Source: Candidatus Bathyarchaeota archaeon
Lineage (GTDB): Archaea; Thermoproteota; Bathyarchaeia; Bathyarchaeales; DTEX01
Reading direction: 5' to 3'
Length of the DNA stretch: 64,000 nt
Assembly: GCA_025059045.1 (NCBI GenBank)
Contig: JANXEA010000008.1
Location: 62,001 to 126,000, forward strand
Position 1 is the first letter of the stretch. Each line of letters opens with the position of its first letter. The position numbers were made by a program, and so were the translations under genes. The notes under the pieces were generated by a model. The model had not been told where the DNA came from and made no database searches. It worked only from the letters and a program-made list of their open reading frames with translations. This document shows positions 53,735-63,460 of this stretch, piece after piece.

Positions 53735-55414
53735 CTAGCCTACCATAAACTTATCTAGTTCTCCTCCAGGAGGAACCATGGGAAAGACGTTTTCTTCTGA
53801 GGAAATCGGCACATCAATAACGGTTGTAACTTCACTCTTTAAGCTTTTCATGACCGCTTCTTTGAGCTCTTCAACGGAGCCAACCTTAACGCCTTGAGCC
53901 CCATAAGCTTCAGCCAGCTTAACGAAGTCTGGGACCTTACCCAAATTGACTGCTGAGTACCGTCTGTTATAAAAAAGTCTTTGCCATTGAGCGACCATTC
54001 CGAGTACAGAATTATTCAGAACAATGACTGTTACCGGGATTCCCCATACTACAGAGGAGGCAAGGTCCTGTTCGGTCATTATGAAGCTTCCGTCACCTGC
54101 GATGTCAATAACTGGTTGATCGGGACACGCTGTCTTAGCTCCAAGCGCTGCCGGAAAACCGAAGCCCATGGTTCCAAGGCCACCAGAACTAATAAATGTT
54201 CGGGGCTTATAGACCTTCATGTATAGCGCTGCCCACATCTGATTTTGCCCAACTTCAGTAGTTATTATGGCGTTTTCTGGAAGTATCTTTCGAAGCTCTG
54301 AAAGGAGACGGGGTGGGCTCAACCCCTCCTTTGAATTCACAATACCCTCTTGCTGATCTTTAAATTCTTTGATTTTTCTCATCCACTCTGTTCTTTCTTT
54401 CCTCTGCAGGATTTGAACTAGATTGGCGTATATGCTTTTGAGTGCTTTCTTTGCATCTGCGACGATTGGTATGTGTGGTCTTATGTTTTTCCCGATCTCA
54501 GATGTGTCAATATCAATGTGTATTATTTTTGCATCTACACAGAACTTCTTAACCGAGCCTGTTGTCCTGTCGGCGAATCTTGTTCCGACTGCTAACAGTA
54601 CATCCGCCTCCTGTATTATCTTGTTCGCCGCAATTGTTCCATGCATTCCCACCATACCCAAGGACAACGGATGATTTTCAGGTATGGATCCCTTTCCGAG
54701 CAATGTTGTTGCCACCGGCGCTAGAAGCAGCTCGGCCACTGATAGTAGTTCAGAACAAGCATTGGACGCTATTACTCCGCCTCCTGCAAGTATTACGGGC
54801 TTCTCAGCGTTCATCAACAAATCCACGGCCTTCTTCACTTGCAGTGGATGCGGATCATGATTTAGGCGATAACCTCTAAGATCAATTCTAACATCAAAAT
54901 TCATTTCAGCTTCTTCTGTCTGGGTGTCCCTTGGGATGTCAATTAGTACTGGCCCACACCTTCCAGTGGAAGCAATATGGAAGGCTGTCTTAACTATCTT
55001 CGGAATCTGAGAAGCCGCGGTTATTTGGAAGTTACACTTTGTTATTGGTGTTGTAATTCCGATGATATCTGTCTCTTGAAAGGCATCTTTTCCAATAAAG
55101 GCTTTTGGAACTTGTCCCGTAAATGCTACGATTGGCGAAGAGTCCATATATGCATTAGCGATTCCTGTTACAAGGTTTGTTGCTCCAGGACCAGAAGTCG
55201 CCATGCAAACTCCTACTCGTCCACTAGCTCTTGCATACCCATCTGCTGCGTGAGCTGCGCATTGCTCATGTCTCATGAGTATATGCCGTATTGATGCCTC
55301 GTAAAGTTCATCGTAGACTGGAAGTATAGCTCCTCCTGGGATCCCGAAGATTACTTCGACCTTCTCTCTCTTGAGAGATTCAATCAGCGCCTTAGCTCCA
55401 GTCATCTTTACCAT
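53735..55414 (-). CDS. ilvB: Acetolactate synthase large (catalytic) subunit
   Basis: Thiamine-diphosphate enzyme making acetolactate from pyruvate or acetohydroxybutyrate from oxobutanoate. The catalytic Glu is in LMRHEQCAAHAADGYARASG. The ThDP-binding motif GDGSFIMTEQDLASSVVWG is near the C-terminus. At 559 residues it is full length. The frame opens at TTG at 55432, but GGAGGGG lies between that codon and the ATG at 55414, so the ATG is preferred. It is the first gene of the nine-gene ilv-leu operon. Confidence 0.95.
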   Translation of the reverse strand: MVKMTGAKALIESLKREKVEVIFGIPGGAILPVYDELYEASIRHILMRHEQCAAHAADGYARASGRVGVCMATSGPGATNLVTGIANAYMDSSPIVAFTGQVPKAFIGKDAFQETDIIGITTPITKCNFQITAASQIPKIVKTAFHIASTGRCGPVLIDIPRDTQTEEAEMNFDVRIDLRGYRLNHDPHPLQVKKAVDLLMNAEKPVILAGGGVIASNACSELLSVAELLLAPVATTLLGKGSIPENHPLSLGMVGMHGTIAANKIIQEADVLLAVGTRFADRTTGSVKKFCVDAKIIHIDIDTSEIGKNIRPHIPIVADAKKALKSIYANLVQILQRKERTEWMRKIKEFKDQQEGIVNSKEGLSPPRLLSELRKILPENAIITTEVGQNQMWAALYMKVYKPRTFISSGGLGTMGFGFPAALGAKTACPDQPVIDIAGDGSFIMTEQDLASSVVWGIPVTVIVLNNSVLGMVAQWQRLFYNRRYSAVNLGKVPDFVKLAEAYGAQGVKVGSVEELKEAVMKSLKSEVTTVIDVPISSEENVFPMVPPGGELDKFMVG

Positions 55415-55502
55415 TAGTAGAAACCCCTCCAATGCAGATGATGGATGATGCTAAGGTCCAATCAGACCATTCGAAGCGGGATGGGACTTCAACAGATACT
55501 GG

Positions 55503-55514
55503 AACAAGCTTGTT
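55503..55514. promoter_or_regulatory. 12-bp perfect palindrome at the ilvB promoter, candidate operator
   Basis: AACAAGCTTGTT is a perfect palindrome. It lies 15-25 nt downstream of a TATA-like box (55524-55535, minus strand), covering the likely transcription start of the ilv-leu operon. A repressor bound here would block initiation. Archaeal Lrp-like regulators often bind such palindromes, but no regulator is proven. Confidence 0.45.
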
Positions 55515-55523
55515 ATCATAAGC

Positions 55524-55535
55524 TATAAAATTTTT
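55524..55535 (-). promoter_or_regulatory. BRE/TATA box of the ilv-leu operon
   Basis: The minus strand reads CCTAAAAATTTTATAG around this position, resembling a BRE followed by a TATA box. Initiation about 25 nt downstream would fall in the palindrome and leave a leader of roughly 90 nt before ilvB. The rest of the gap 55433-55706 contains a GGAGG/CCTCC inverted repeat near 55557-55574 and no gene. Confidence 0.45.
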
Positions 55536-55706
55536 AGGAGATCGATGTGTGTCTCTGGAGGTAATAATCCCTCCGTACCCGTGTATCCCTCACTTTATGC
55601 CCTCCGAAGGAATGAAGCAACCACTAATATCAAATGGTTGAATATAAGCTTTTTGAATCAGATTGTGTTTTAATCTTGGAGCGCATCAGTTTAGAGATCT
55701 TCAAGA

Positions 55707-57257
55707 CTAGCGTGATCTTGCTGTTTTTTCGTGATTTGTTATAAGTACGTTCATCCCACTAATCATGGCTTCAACGCTTGCCATGACGATATCCCCGTGC
55801 GCACCCATCGCTGTCGCAACCCTGTCACCCTTCCTAAGTCTGACAATTACTTCAACCATGGCGTCTGTACCCCCTGTTATGGCTTTAACATGATACTCTT
55901 CTAAGCGTATCGGCTCAACAGCTGAAACCGCCTTCCTTATCGCGTTAATTGCAGCGTCTACGGGACCGATCCCTGTCGCAGCTTCTGTCAAGATCTTCCC
56001 GTTAAGGTTTAGTCTAACCGAAGCCGTGGGGGTAACGTGATCTCCAGTTACAACTGTCAATTCTTCTAGTTTTATCGCTCGGATTTTTGGAAGCCCCATT
56101 ACTGTCTCCGCTATGGTCTGCAGGTCTGCGTCTGTAACTCTTTTGCCTTTGTCCCCAAGCTCTTTAACTCTGAGCATGATCTCTCTTAACTGCTCACCTG
56201 TCGGATTGATGCCCATCTCTTTCAGGGCAGCTTCGATTCCTCCTGAGCCCGCATGTTTTCCAACCGCGATTCTTCTTGTTCGCCCAACCAGCTGTGGCGG
56301 TATAGGTTCATACGTCGATGGTTCAGTCAATATGGCTTTTGCATGAATACCAGATTCATGGACAAACGCATTTTCACCTACAATCGCTTTATTCGGCTGG
56401 ACTGGGATGCCTGTCAAACGTGAAACTAGCAATGAAAGATCATACAGTTTCTCAGTTATGATTCCTGTTTCCACGTTGTAGAGAAGCTTCAGTGATACTG
56501 CTATCTCTTCTAAAGCCGCATTCCCCGCCCTTTCCCCAAGACCATTGACAGTGACGTGAACCTCGTCCGCTCCGGCTCTTAGGGCAGCTATGGAGTTTGC
56601 AACGGCCATGCCGAAGTCATCATGGCAATGTACTCCTATTGGAACCTTCGGAAATGCCTTCCTAAGATCTGAATATAATTCATAAGCTCTTTCTGGAGTA
56701 AGGATTCCAACTGTATCACATGGGGTTACCCTATCTGCTCCTGCAGAGATACCTGTCTCTATTAGGCTCTTTAGGAAGTCAGGGTCGCTTCTGGTCGCAT
56801 CTTCTGCGCCGAGCTCTACAATCAGGCCATGATTCTTAGCATACTGGACGCATTCCTCTGTAAGTTTAAGTATGTCGCTTCTTGTCTTCTTCAACTTATA
56901 ATTAATGTGAAGATCTGATGATGGAACTACAAGGAAGACCGAGGTCGCATCGCATTTTAGGACGATGTCGATGTCATCTTTTACCGCTCTTGCAAAGCTA
57001 CAGACTTCAGCCCTCATACCTTCCTTAGCTATTAGTCTGATCGCCTCTCTTTCACCCTCTGAGGACGCTGCAAAACCTGCTTCTATAATATCTACACCTA
57101 GCTCATCGAGCTTCTTTGCTATAAGAAGTTTCTTTTCAGGGGTCAGAGAGACTCCAGGTGTCTGTTCACCATCTCTTAGAGTGGTATCAAAAATTAAGAT
57201 CCTTTCTGCGAAGTTACTCGATAAAGCGATACCCCATTTCAGTGAACCTCGGATCAT
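55707..57257 (-). CDS. cimA: Citramalate synthase (LeuA family)
   Basis: Condenses acetyl-CoA with pyruvate to make (R)-citramalate for isoleucine. Barrel motifs: IFDTTLRDGEQTPGVSLTPE, CDTVGILTPERAYELY, GVHCHDDFGMAVANSI and VNGLGERAGNAALEEIA. The VVPSSDLHINYKLKK and VELGAEDATRSD phrases resemble archaeal CimA rather than isopropylmalate synthase (compare EFSPMDATRS in the other copy). It has 516 residues, with a C-terminal LeuA regulatory domain. It starts close to a TATA box at 57275-57282 shared with the divergent ilvD, which suggests an almost leaderless transcript. Confidence 0.82.
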   Translation of the reverse strand: MIRGSLKWGIALSSNFAERILIFDTTLRDGEQTPGVSLTPEKKLLIAKKLDELGVDIIEAGFAASSEGEREAIRLIAKEGMRAEVCSFARAVKDDIDIVLKCDATSVFLVVPSSDLHINYKLKKTRSDILKLTEECVQYAKNHGLIVELGAEDATRSDPDFLKSLIETGISAGADRVTPCDTVGILTPERAYELYSDLRKAFPKVPIGVHCHDDFGMAVANSIAALRAGADEVHVTVNGLGERAGNAALEEIAVSLKLLYNVETGIITEKLYDLSLLVSRLTGIPVQPNKAIVGENAFVHESGIHAKAILTEPSTYEPIPPQLVGRTRRIAVGKHAGSGGIEAALKEMGINPTGEQLREIMLRVKELGDKGKRVTDADLQTIAETVMGLPKIRAIKLEELTVVTGDHVTPTASVRLNLNGKILTEAATGIGPVDAAINAIRKAVSAVEPIRLEEYHVKAITGGTDAMVEVIVRLRKGDRVATAMGAHGDIVMASVEAMISGMNVLITNHEKTARSR

Positions 57258-57274
57258 TTACACATGAGCATGAG

Positions 57275-57282
57275 ATATAAAA
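57275..57282. promoter_or_regulatory. TATA element between divergent cimA and ilvD
   Basis: ATATAAAA on the plus strand, TTTTATAT on the minus strand. On the minus strand it is about 20 nt from the cimA ATG. On the plus strand it could start the ilvD transcript near 57304, with ilvD at 57341. Whether it works in both directions cannot be read. Confidence 0.45.
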
Positions 57283-57340
57283 GCCTTTTGGTTCATAGGA
57301 GCAGATTCCATATCCTGACAATAAAAAGATTTAAGGGGCC

Positions 57341-59038
57341 ATGGTTCAACAAGTTTGGGTGGCTAAAGGCTTGAGGAGCGATGCTGTTAAGTCTGGAATT
57401 GAGAGAGCACCTCATAGGGCCATATTGAAGTGCCTAGGCGTTACGGACGAGGATTTTGACAAGCCATTCATCGGTATCGCAAATAGCTATACAGAAATAG
57501 TTCCAGGCCATATGCATCTTGATAAGCTTGTTGAGTTCGTTAAGGCAGGAATCCGTGCAGCAGGCGGGGTTCCGTTCGAGTTCAACACGATAGCCATATG
57601 TGATGGTTTGGCAATGGGTCATGAGGGGATGCATTACTCGTTACCATCTAGGGAGTTGATAGCCGACTCCATTGAGGTTATGGTTCAGGCACACAGGTTT
57701 GATGGATTGGTGTTGCTGACAAACTGCGATAAGATTACGCCTGGAATGGTTATGGCTGCGGCTAGAATTGATATTCCTTCGATAGTCGTGACAGGAGGTC
57801 CTATGCTTTCAGGTATTTTTAAAGGAAGGAAGGTTGACGTTACTGCGGTATTTGAGGCCGTGGGAGCGGTTATATCTGGAAAGTTAAGCGCGGAGGATCT
57901 TAAAGAGATCGAGGAGAGAGCTTTTCCAGGATGCGGATCATGTAACGGAATGTACACGGCAAATACAATGGCATGCATCACAGAGTCGTTGGGTCTATCC
58001 CTTCCGAGATGCGCAACCTCATTGGCTGTCTCTTCACTAAAGGCCAGAATTGCTAAAAAAAGTGGTCAAAGGATAGTTGAAATGGTGAAGGAGGATTTGA
58101 GGCCTTCAAAAGTATTGACTCGAGAAGCCTTCGAGAATGCGATAACGGTTGACATGGCTCTCGGCGGTTCAACCAACGCCGTCTTACATCTTAAAGCTAT
58201 AGCAGAAGAGTCGGGGGTCGACCTACCATTGAAGATCTTCGATGAAATCTCGAAAAAAACGCCTCACCTATGCGATATGCGTCCAAGCGGCCCCCATGAT
58301 CTAGAAGAACTAGATGTGGCTGGTGGATTGCCAGCATTGATGAGCCGACTAAAAAATAAACTACACTTAAATGCTCTTACAGTAACTGGAAAAACAGTCG
58401 GCGAAAATATTAAGGGTGCAGTTGTTTACGACTCCGAGGTCATTAGACCGCTTGAGAAACCAATACATAAGGAAGGGGGAATAGCAGTGCTGACTGGGAA
58501 TCTAGCGCCTGACGGCGCAGTAACAAAGGTGACTGCGATCTCGCCTAAGATGCTTGTATATCGTGGACCTGCAAGAGTCTTTAACTCCGAGGAGGAAGCG
58601 ATGGCAGCAATACTTAACAGAGAGATTAATAGAGGAGAAGTTCTTGTTATACGATATGAGGGCCCAAAAGGTGGACCTGGAATGAGAGAGATGCTTTCGC
58701 CAACAGCCGCGATAGCGGGTATGGGCCTCAGCGAGTCCGTTGCTCTAATAACCGATGGTAGATTTTCAGGGGCAACTGTGGGACCATGCATCGGTCATGT
58801 GTCACCGGAAGCGGCTGTTGGCGGGCCCATAGCAGCTGTTAAGGACGGTGATATCATAGAGATTGATATTCCGCGAAGAAGATTAAGTGTCGATATTTCA
58901 GAGAGTGAGATAAATAAAAGACTTGCTGAATGGAAGCCTAGGCCGCCGAAAATCTCAAGAGGATACCTAGCTAGATACTGGTCAATGGTCCAATCAGCAG
59001 ATAAGGGAGGAACATTTAAGCGGCCTCAATTAGGATGA
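57341..59038 (+). CDS. ilvD: Dihydroxyacid dehydratase
   Basis: Iron-sulfur dehydratase making the branched 2-oxo acids for valine and isoleucine. Cluster cysteines are in NCDKITPGM and [16 protein letters not shown]. The [13 protein letters not shown] segment, [13 protein letters not shown]-like phrase ([15 protein letters not shown]) and the C-terminal [19 protein letters not shown] are intact. At 565 residues it is full length. The ATG has AAGGGG immediately upstream. It begins a plus-strand set with an ACT regulator and homoserine dehydrogenase. Confidence 0.95.
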   Translation: MVQQVWVAKGLRSDAVKSGIERAPHRAILKCLGVTDEDFDKPFIGIANSYTEIVPGHMHLDKLVEFVKAGIRAAGGVPFEFNTIAICDGLAMGHEGMHYSLPSRELIADSIEVMVQAHRFDGLVLLTNCDKITPGMVMAAARIDIPSIVVTGGPMLSGIFKGRKVDVTAVFEAVGAVISGKLSAEDLKEIEERAFPGCGSCNGMYTANTMACITESLGLSLPRCATSLAVSSLKARIAKKSGQRIVEMVKEDLRPSKVLTREAFENAITVDMALGGSTNAVLHLKAIAEESGVDLPLKIFDEISKKTPHLCDMRPSGPHDLEELDVAGGLPALMSRLKNKLHLNALTVTGKTVGENIKGAVVYDSEVIRPLEKPIHKEGGIAVLTGNLAPDGAVTKVTAISPKMLVYRGPARVFNSEEEAMAAILNREINRGEVLVIRYEGPKGGPGMREMLSPTAAIAGMGLSESVALITDGRFSGATVGPCIGHVSPEAAVGGPIAAVKDGDIIEIDIPRRRLSVDISESEINKRLAEWKPRPPKISRGYLARYWSMVQSADKGGTFKRPQLG

Positions 59039-59056
59039 GAATACGGGGAAATTGGT

Positions 59057-59530
59057 TTGAGGTTTGACTTAACTCTGGCCTTAGCTGATAGGCCTGGTCA
59101 ACTTCTCAGGGCTTTGGAGCCAATTGCAAAAAATGGTGGAAACATCATCTCGATCGTTCATGAACGTGAAAGGCCCGCTGAAGGCTACGTGCCAGTAAGC
59201 CTGGTAGTTGATTTTCCTTCCAAGGAAAAATTGATGGCGGCGCTAAGCGACTTGAAGGCTATTGGTGTGACAATAATCAAGTCTGAAGAGGTTGTTGACA
59301 CAAAGAGGCTCACGGTTATCTTGGTTGGAAAGATTGACATTAAAAGATTTATTGATAGCCGCATAAATGGTGTAAGGATTGCAGGCTTTGAAGCCTCAGC
59401 CCCAGCATCAGAAGATTCAAGCTTCAAAATCGACCTAGAAGTCCCCTCATCAATTCTAGATAATGTTATGATCGAATTGAAGCGTCTCGCGAAAGAAGAA
59501 AATGCATTATTGATAACACCTATCCTCTAA
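59057..59530 (+). CDS. ACT-domain regulatory protein
   Basis: A 157-residue protein with an N-terminal ACT domain (LTLALADRPGQLLRALEPIA, NIISIVHERERPAEGYVPVS) and a second ACT-like domain. It has no enzyme domain. ACT domains bind amino acids. Its position between ilvD (18 nt) and hom (4 nt) suggests that it is an accessory regulatory subunit of homoserine dehydrogenase, as seen in other archaea. The start is TTG. Confidence 0.85.
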   Translation: MRFDLTLALADRPGQLLRALEPIAKNGGNIISIVHERERPAEGYVPVSLVVDFPSKEKLMAALSDLKAIGVTIIKSEEVVDTKRLTVILVGKIDIKRFIDSRINGVRIAGFEASAPASEDSSFKIDLEVPSSILDNVMIELKRLAKEENALLITPIL

Positions 59531-59534
59531 GGCG

Positions 59535-60545
59535 GTGGGGAACTTGAACACCATCATCATCGGCTACGGCTTTATCGGTAAAGAACTTGTAAAAGCTATA
59601 TATGATAAGATCGAGGTAATCAGGGGGCTAGATAGAAATTTTAGGATTGTAGGTGTTTCTACGAGCAGAGGTTATGTCTTCGATGAGAAAGGTTTGGATA
59701 TAAAAAAACTATGCGGTTTGAAAGATATTTCAGAGTATGGAGACAATTACAGGCCTGGAAGATCATCAATCGAATTGATCGAAAGAAGCAATGCAGGCTT
59801 AATGGTTGAGGCAACCCCAACCAACATAAAAGATGGGGAACCAGCAGTCACATTCATTAGGTGCGCGCTAAAAAAGGGTATAAGTGTTGTGACCCCAAAT
59901 AAGGGTCCACTTGTTGTCGCATTTAAAGAACTTGAAGCCCTAGCCGCAAAGAATGATTGCGAGTTTCTCTATGAGGCAACAGTAGCTGGCGCAATTCCGA
60001 TCTTCTCCCTTGTCAGGGAATGCTTGGCAGGAGACGGGGTAATCAGAATCTCCGGCATACTCAACGGGACAACTAATTATATTCTTTCTAAGATGCACTT
60101 TGAGGAGACAAGCTTCTCACTGGCACTTAAAGAAGCGCAAGAAAGGGGCATAACAGAAAGGGATCCTTCATATGACATTGACGGTATAGACGCCGCATGT
60201 AAGGTAGTTATTCTTGCAAATGCTTTAATGAATAAAGAAGCTAGATTTGAGGATGTGGAGAGAGTTGGGATTAGAGGAATTACACAGGAAGCCATAGCAT
60301 TGGCCAAGAAATCGAATTTCGCGATCAAGCTTGTCGGCACAATCGAAAAAAACCTTGAAGTTGCGCCGAAACTAGTCCCTATAAACCATCCCTTATGTGT
60401 TCATGGAACGCTAAACGCTGTTCATATCGAAACAGACTTGGCCAGAGAAATAACACTAATAGGGCACGGGGCTGGAAAAGAAACCGTCTCAGCAGTCCTT
60501 AACGATATCCTCACCGTATTGAGGAGGAGAGGAGGCAATATTTAG
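59535..60545 (+). CDS. hom: Homoserine dehydrogenase
   Basis: Reduces aspartate semialdehyde to homoserine for threonine. The NAD(P) site TIIIGYGFIGKELVKAI is at the N-terminus, VVTPNKGPLVVAFKELEALA and the catalytic domain SGILNGTTNYILSKMHFEET follow, with DIDGIDAACKVVILANALMN. At 336 residues it has no C-terminal ACT domain; the separate ACT gene upstream may supply regulation. The frame opens at GTG at 59535, but GGTGGGG lies 5 nt before a TTG at 59544, which may be the true start. The 3' end overlaps thrC by 4 bp tail to tail. Confidence 0.94.
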   Translation: MGNLNTIIIGYGFIGKELVKAIYDKIEVIRGLDRNFRIVGVSTSRGYVFDEKGLDIKKLCGLKDISEYGDNYRPGRSSIELIERSNAGLMVEATPTNIKDGEPAVTFIRCALKKGISVVTPNKGPLVVAFKELEALAAKNDCEFLYEATVAGAIPIFSLVRECLAGDGVIRISGILNGTTNYILSKMHFEETSFSLALKEAQERGITERDPSYDIDGIDAACKVVILANALMNKEARFEDVERVGIRGITQEAIALAKKSNFAIKLVGTIEKNLEVAPKLVPINHPLCVHGTLNAVHIETDLAREITLIGHGAGKETVSAVLNDILTVLRRRGGNI

Positions 60546-61801
60546 GCCACTATTAGCGGAGATTCAACCCTCTCCGAAGTCATAACTTGGACGATAGTAT
60601 CAATCGAGGCTTCTAACTCTACTGGAGCTGGACATTGTTTCATAACTATGTCAGGATCCTTTAACCCGTGACCAGTTAGGATGCACACGACTCTTTCATC
60701 CCTTTCAATCAATCTCCTATCTGCAAGTTTACTCAGTCCGGCAATAGATGCTGCGCTTGCAGGCTCGACGAATAAGCCCTCAGTCTTTGCAAGAGTGGCT
60801 TGAGCTTCCAGTATTTCTTCATCTGATACGGTTTCAATAATTCCTTTCGACTCTATTATGGCTTTAACCGCTTTTTTCCAGTTAACCGGTGCCCCAATTC
60901 TTATAGCCGTGGCAACTGTCTCCGGATTCTCTATAAACCTAACATAATCTAATCCTTCCCTCATAGATCTGGCGATAGGCGCGGCGCCTTCCGCTTGAAT
61001 TCCAATCATGGATGGAAGATCCTCAGCCAATCCTAGATGATAAAGCTCCTTGAAACCTTTCCATATCGCGCTTATGTTCCCCGCATTTCCAACGGGAACT
61101 ATCACTTTATCCGGAACCTCATAAGCGAGTTGCTCCCAAATCTCAAAGGCGATGGTTTTCTGACCCTCAAGCCTAAATGGATTCAAAGAGTTCAGTAAGT
61201 ATATGGGATGAGAGATGCAAATTTTCCTTATGACCGCCAGTGCTTCATCGAAATTCCCCTTTATCCTGATTACCCTCGCACCGTGAATCAGAGCCTGGGC
61301 CAATTTTCCGAACGCAACTTTACCGGATGGTATAAGAATAAGACACTCAAGCCCTGCTTTGGCGGCATATGCGGCAAGTGACGCAGAAGTATTGCCAGTA
61401 GATGCGCAGGCAACTTTTTTCATCCCAAGTTCCAGTGCCTTGGTAACACCGACCGTCATGCCCCTATCCTTGAATGACCCTGTTGGATTCTCACCTTCAT
61501 TCTTCGCGTATACCCATCTTAAGCCAAGTTTCCCCGAGAGGCGATGACATCGATTCAGGCTTGTCCCACCTTCACCAAGGCTTACAATCAGCGCGGAATT
61601 ATCTATAGGGAGAAGCTCGCGGTAACGCCAGACATTGAAGGCTCTCTTCATCCAGACTTCTTCAAGGTGGTTAGCGATGGATGAAAAATCGAATTCAACT
61701 GAAAGTAGACCGTCACATCTCATACACGTATAAACAATAAGCCTGCCATCGTATTCGGCTCCACAGTCTATGCATCTGAGAATATAATGGTTGTTATGCA
61801 A
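60542..61801 (-). CDS. thrC: Threonine synthase
   Basis: PLP enzyme converting phosphohomoserine to threonine. An N-terminal zinc-ribbon-like segment has cysteines at 10, 13, 26 and 29. The PLP lysine is Lys111 in ENPTGSFKDRGM. The phosphate-binding GNTSASLAAYAAKAG, the VPVGNAGNISAIWKGF segment and a C-terminal EPASAASIAGL are intact. At 419 residues it is normal. It is convergent with hom and divergent from the threonine-synthase-like fusion gene at 61988. This is the catalytic copy. Confidence 0.95.
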   Translation of the reverse strand: MHNNHYILRCIDCGAEYDGRLIVYTCMRCDGLLSVEFDFSSIANHLEEVWMKRAFNVWRYRELLPIDNSALIVSLGEGGTSLNRCHRLSGKLGLRWVYAKNEGENPTGSFKDRGMTVGVTKALELGMKKVACASTGNTSASLAAYAAKAGLECLILIPSGKVAFGKLAQALIHGARVIRIKGNFDEALAVIRKICISHPIYLLNSLNPFRLEGQKTIAFEIWEQLAYEVPDKVIVPVGNAGNISAIWKGFKELYHLGLAEDLPSMIGIQAEGAAPIARSMREGLDYVRFIENPETVATAIRIGAPVNWKKAVKAIIESKGIIETVSDEEILEAQATLAKTEGLFVEPASAASIAGLSKLADRRLIERDERVVCILTGHGLKDPDIVMKQCPAPVELEASIDTIVQVMTSERVESPLIVA

Positions 61802-61987
61802 AGTTGCAACTCCATTTCGAATAGGATGTGGATGTTTTATTCTTCAAAGAAGATTTAAAAATATTGCCGCCTATGCATCCCTGAGTGGTGAAGGCGACGA
61901 TAATGATTTTCGGGTATTTATACAAAGATATCCTTTGCTTTCAAAATTTTTGTCGGTTAAACTCCGAATTCAACAATTTAGACTTAA

Positions 61988-63460
61988 ATGCAACGATTTT
62001 TCTACTTTCAAGATGTTGGGAACGGGAAAACTCCTATGAGTAAAAAAAAGGATAGAAGACCGTTGAATACTCTTGAATGCACGAACTGCGGCAACTTATC
62101 GGAATCTGACCGTCCAATTTACTTGTGCCCCAAGTGCGGCGGTCTACTCCAATACAAAGTAATTGACCCCGCGAATATCGATATGCTGAGATTCTGCGGC
62201 GAGTTTACCTTCTGGAGATATCGAAGTTTTCTGCCGAGTGTGGTGTTCACGGCAACTATGCAAGAGGGAGGGACCCCACTTTACAAGGCAAAACGGCTCT
62301 CAACAAAGATCGGTCTGCATAACCTTTACTTCAAAGATGAGACGAGAAATCCAACCTGTTCATTCCGAGACAGATGCGCAGCTCTCATAATTTCAAATGT
62401 TATAGATCTGGGGCTCGCATCCATCGTATGTGCAACTAACGGCAATATGGGCGCATCATTATCAGCTTACTCTGCAAGGTACGGAATTAGTTGCCATCTT
62501 ATAGTCCCTAAAATTGTAGATATTGGGAAGATGGCGCAGATGATTGTATACGATGCAGATATAGAGGAATGCGGTGAGACTGTTGATGATGCAATTCTCA
62601 AAGCTGAGAAGATGGCTGTAGAAAATAGCTGGTATCAAGCAACCCCTGAGCTGAACCCGCTAGTCATTGAGGCCCAAAAGACAATAGCCTTTGAGATATT
62701 CGAGCAGGTGGGCGTTCCAGACTGGATCGTAATATCCATGGGAAGCGGGGGAACCCTCTATTCAATTTGGAAGGGATTTTTGGAGCTTCTAGAGATTGGC
62801 TTAATAGATAATCTGCCAAGGATCTTGGGAGTCCAATCGGATGGATGTTCACCAATAGTAGATGCCTATTATAGGATAGATAGAGAAAGAAGAAAGCCGC
62901 GGACCCACGCTATTGCAATATTTGTGCGAAAACCGATCTTTAAAGATTTAGCAATCAAAGCGATTCGAGAATCACAAGGCTCGGCAATTACTGTAAAGGA
63001 CGAAGAAATATTCTCGGCAGAGCAGGAAATTGCAAGGCTTGAAGGACTATTTGCCGAACCTGCAAGCTCAGGAACCGTCGCCGCGATTAAGAAGATTGTA
63101 CATGCATCTCTCATTGAACGAGATGAAAAAGTAGTTTGTGTTATAGGCGGAAGCGGATTGAAAGCTACAGACGTGTTGCAGGCCCTTTCTAGGAGACGCA
63201 AGACTGCGCTTGTTGGAGCAGATCTTAGTACGAAAGAGAAGATTCTTCGCATACTGGAGAAGGGCGATGCATATGGATATCAGATTTGGAAGGAGCTTGG
63301 CAGGACATTGACCAGATCAGCAGTATATCAGCATTTAGATGATCTCAGTAAACGCGGGTTGACCCATGTGTCCATTAGTGAGGGACGAAAGTATTTTGGA
63401 ATAACAGAGAAGGGGAAAAGAATTCTTAAAGCCATTGAGGATGTTAAAGCGATACTATAG
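61988..63460 (+). CDS. Threonine synthase-like pseudoenzyme fused to a winged helix
   Basis: A 490-residue protein with a zinc-ribbon-like start (CTNCGNLSES, LCPKCGGLL), a full threonine-synthase fold and a C-terminal winged helix from about residue 415. The PLP-binding segment reads NPTCSFRDRCAAL instead of NPTGSFKDRGM: the Schiff-base lysine is Arg127. The phosphate loop is NGNMGASLSAYSA and the later glycine loop SMGSGGTLYSIWKGF is kept. The winged helix (KILRILEKGDAYGYQIWKEL, RSAVYQHLDDLSKRGL) resembles PadR-type domains. Ligand binding without catalysis and a regulatory role are inferred. The frame starts at 61988; the ATG at 62036 (MSKKKDRR) is an alternative start. Confidence 0.9.
   Translation: MQRFFYFQDVGNGKTPMSKKKDRRPLNTLECTNCGNLSESDRPIYLCPKCGGLLQYKVIDPANIDMLRFCGEFTFWRYRSFLPSVVFTATMQEGGTPLYKAKRLSTKIGLHNLYFKDETRNPTCSFRDRCAALIISNVIDLGLASIVCATNGNMGASLSAYSARYGISCHLIVPKIVDIGKMAQMIVYDADIEECGETVDDAILKAEKMAVENSWYQATPELNPLVIEAQKTIAFEIFEQVGVPDWIVISMGSGGTLYSIWKGFLELLEIGLIDNLPRILGVQSDGCSPIVDAYYRIDRERRKPRTHAIAIFVRKPIFKDLAIKAIRESQGSAITVKDEEIFSAEQEIARLEGLFAEPASSGTVAAIKKIVHASLIERDEKVVCVIGGSGLKATDVLQALSRRRKTALVGADLSTKEKILRILEKGDAYGYQIWKELGRTLTRSAVYQHLDDLSKRGLTHVSISEGRKYFGITEKGKRILKAIEDVKAIL

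Noticed and set aside
55557-55574. Terminator or attenuator upstream of ilvB
   Set aside because: GGAGG and CCTCC form only a 5-bp stem and no leader peptide or T-run accompanies it.
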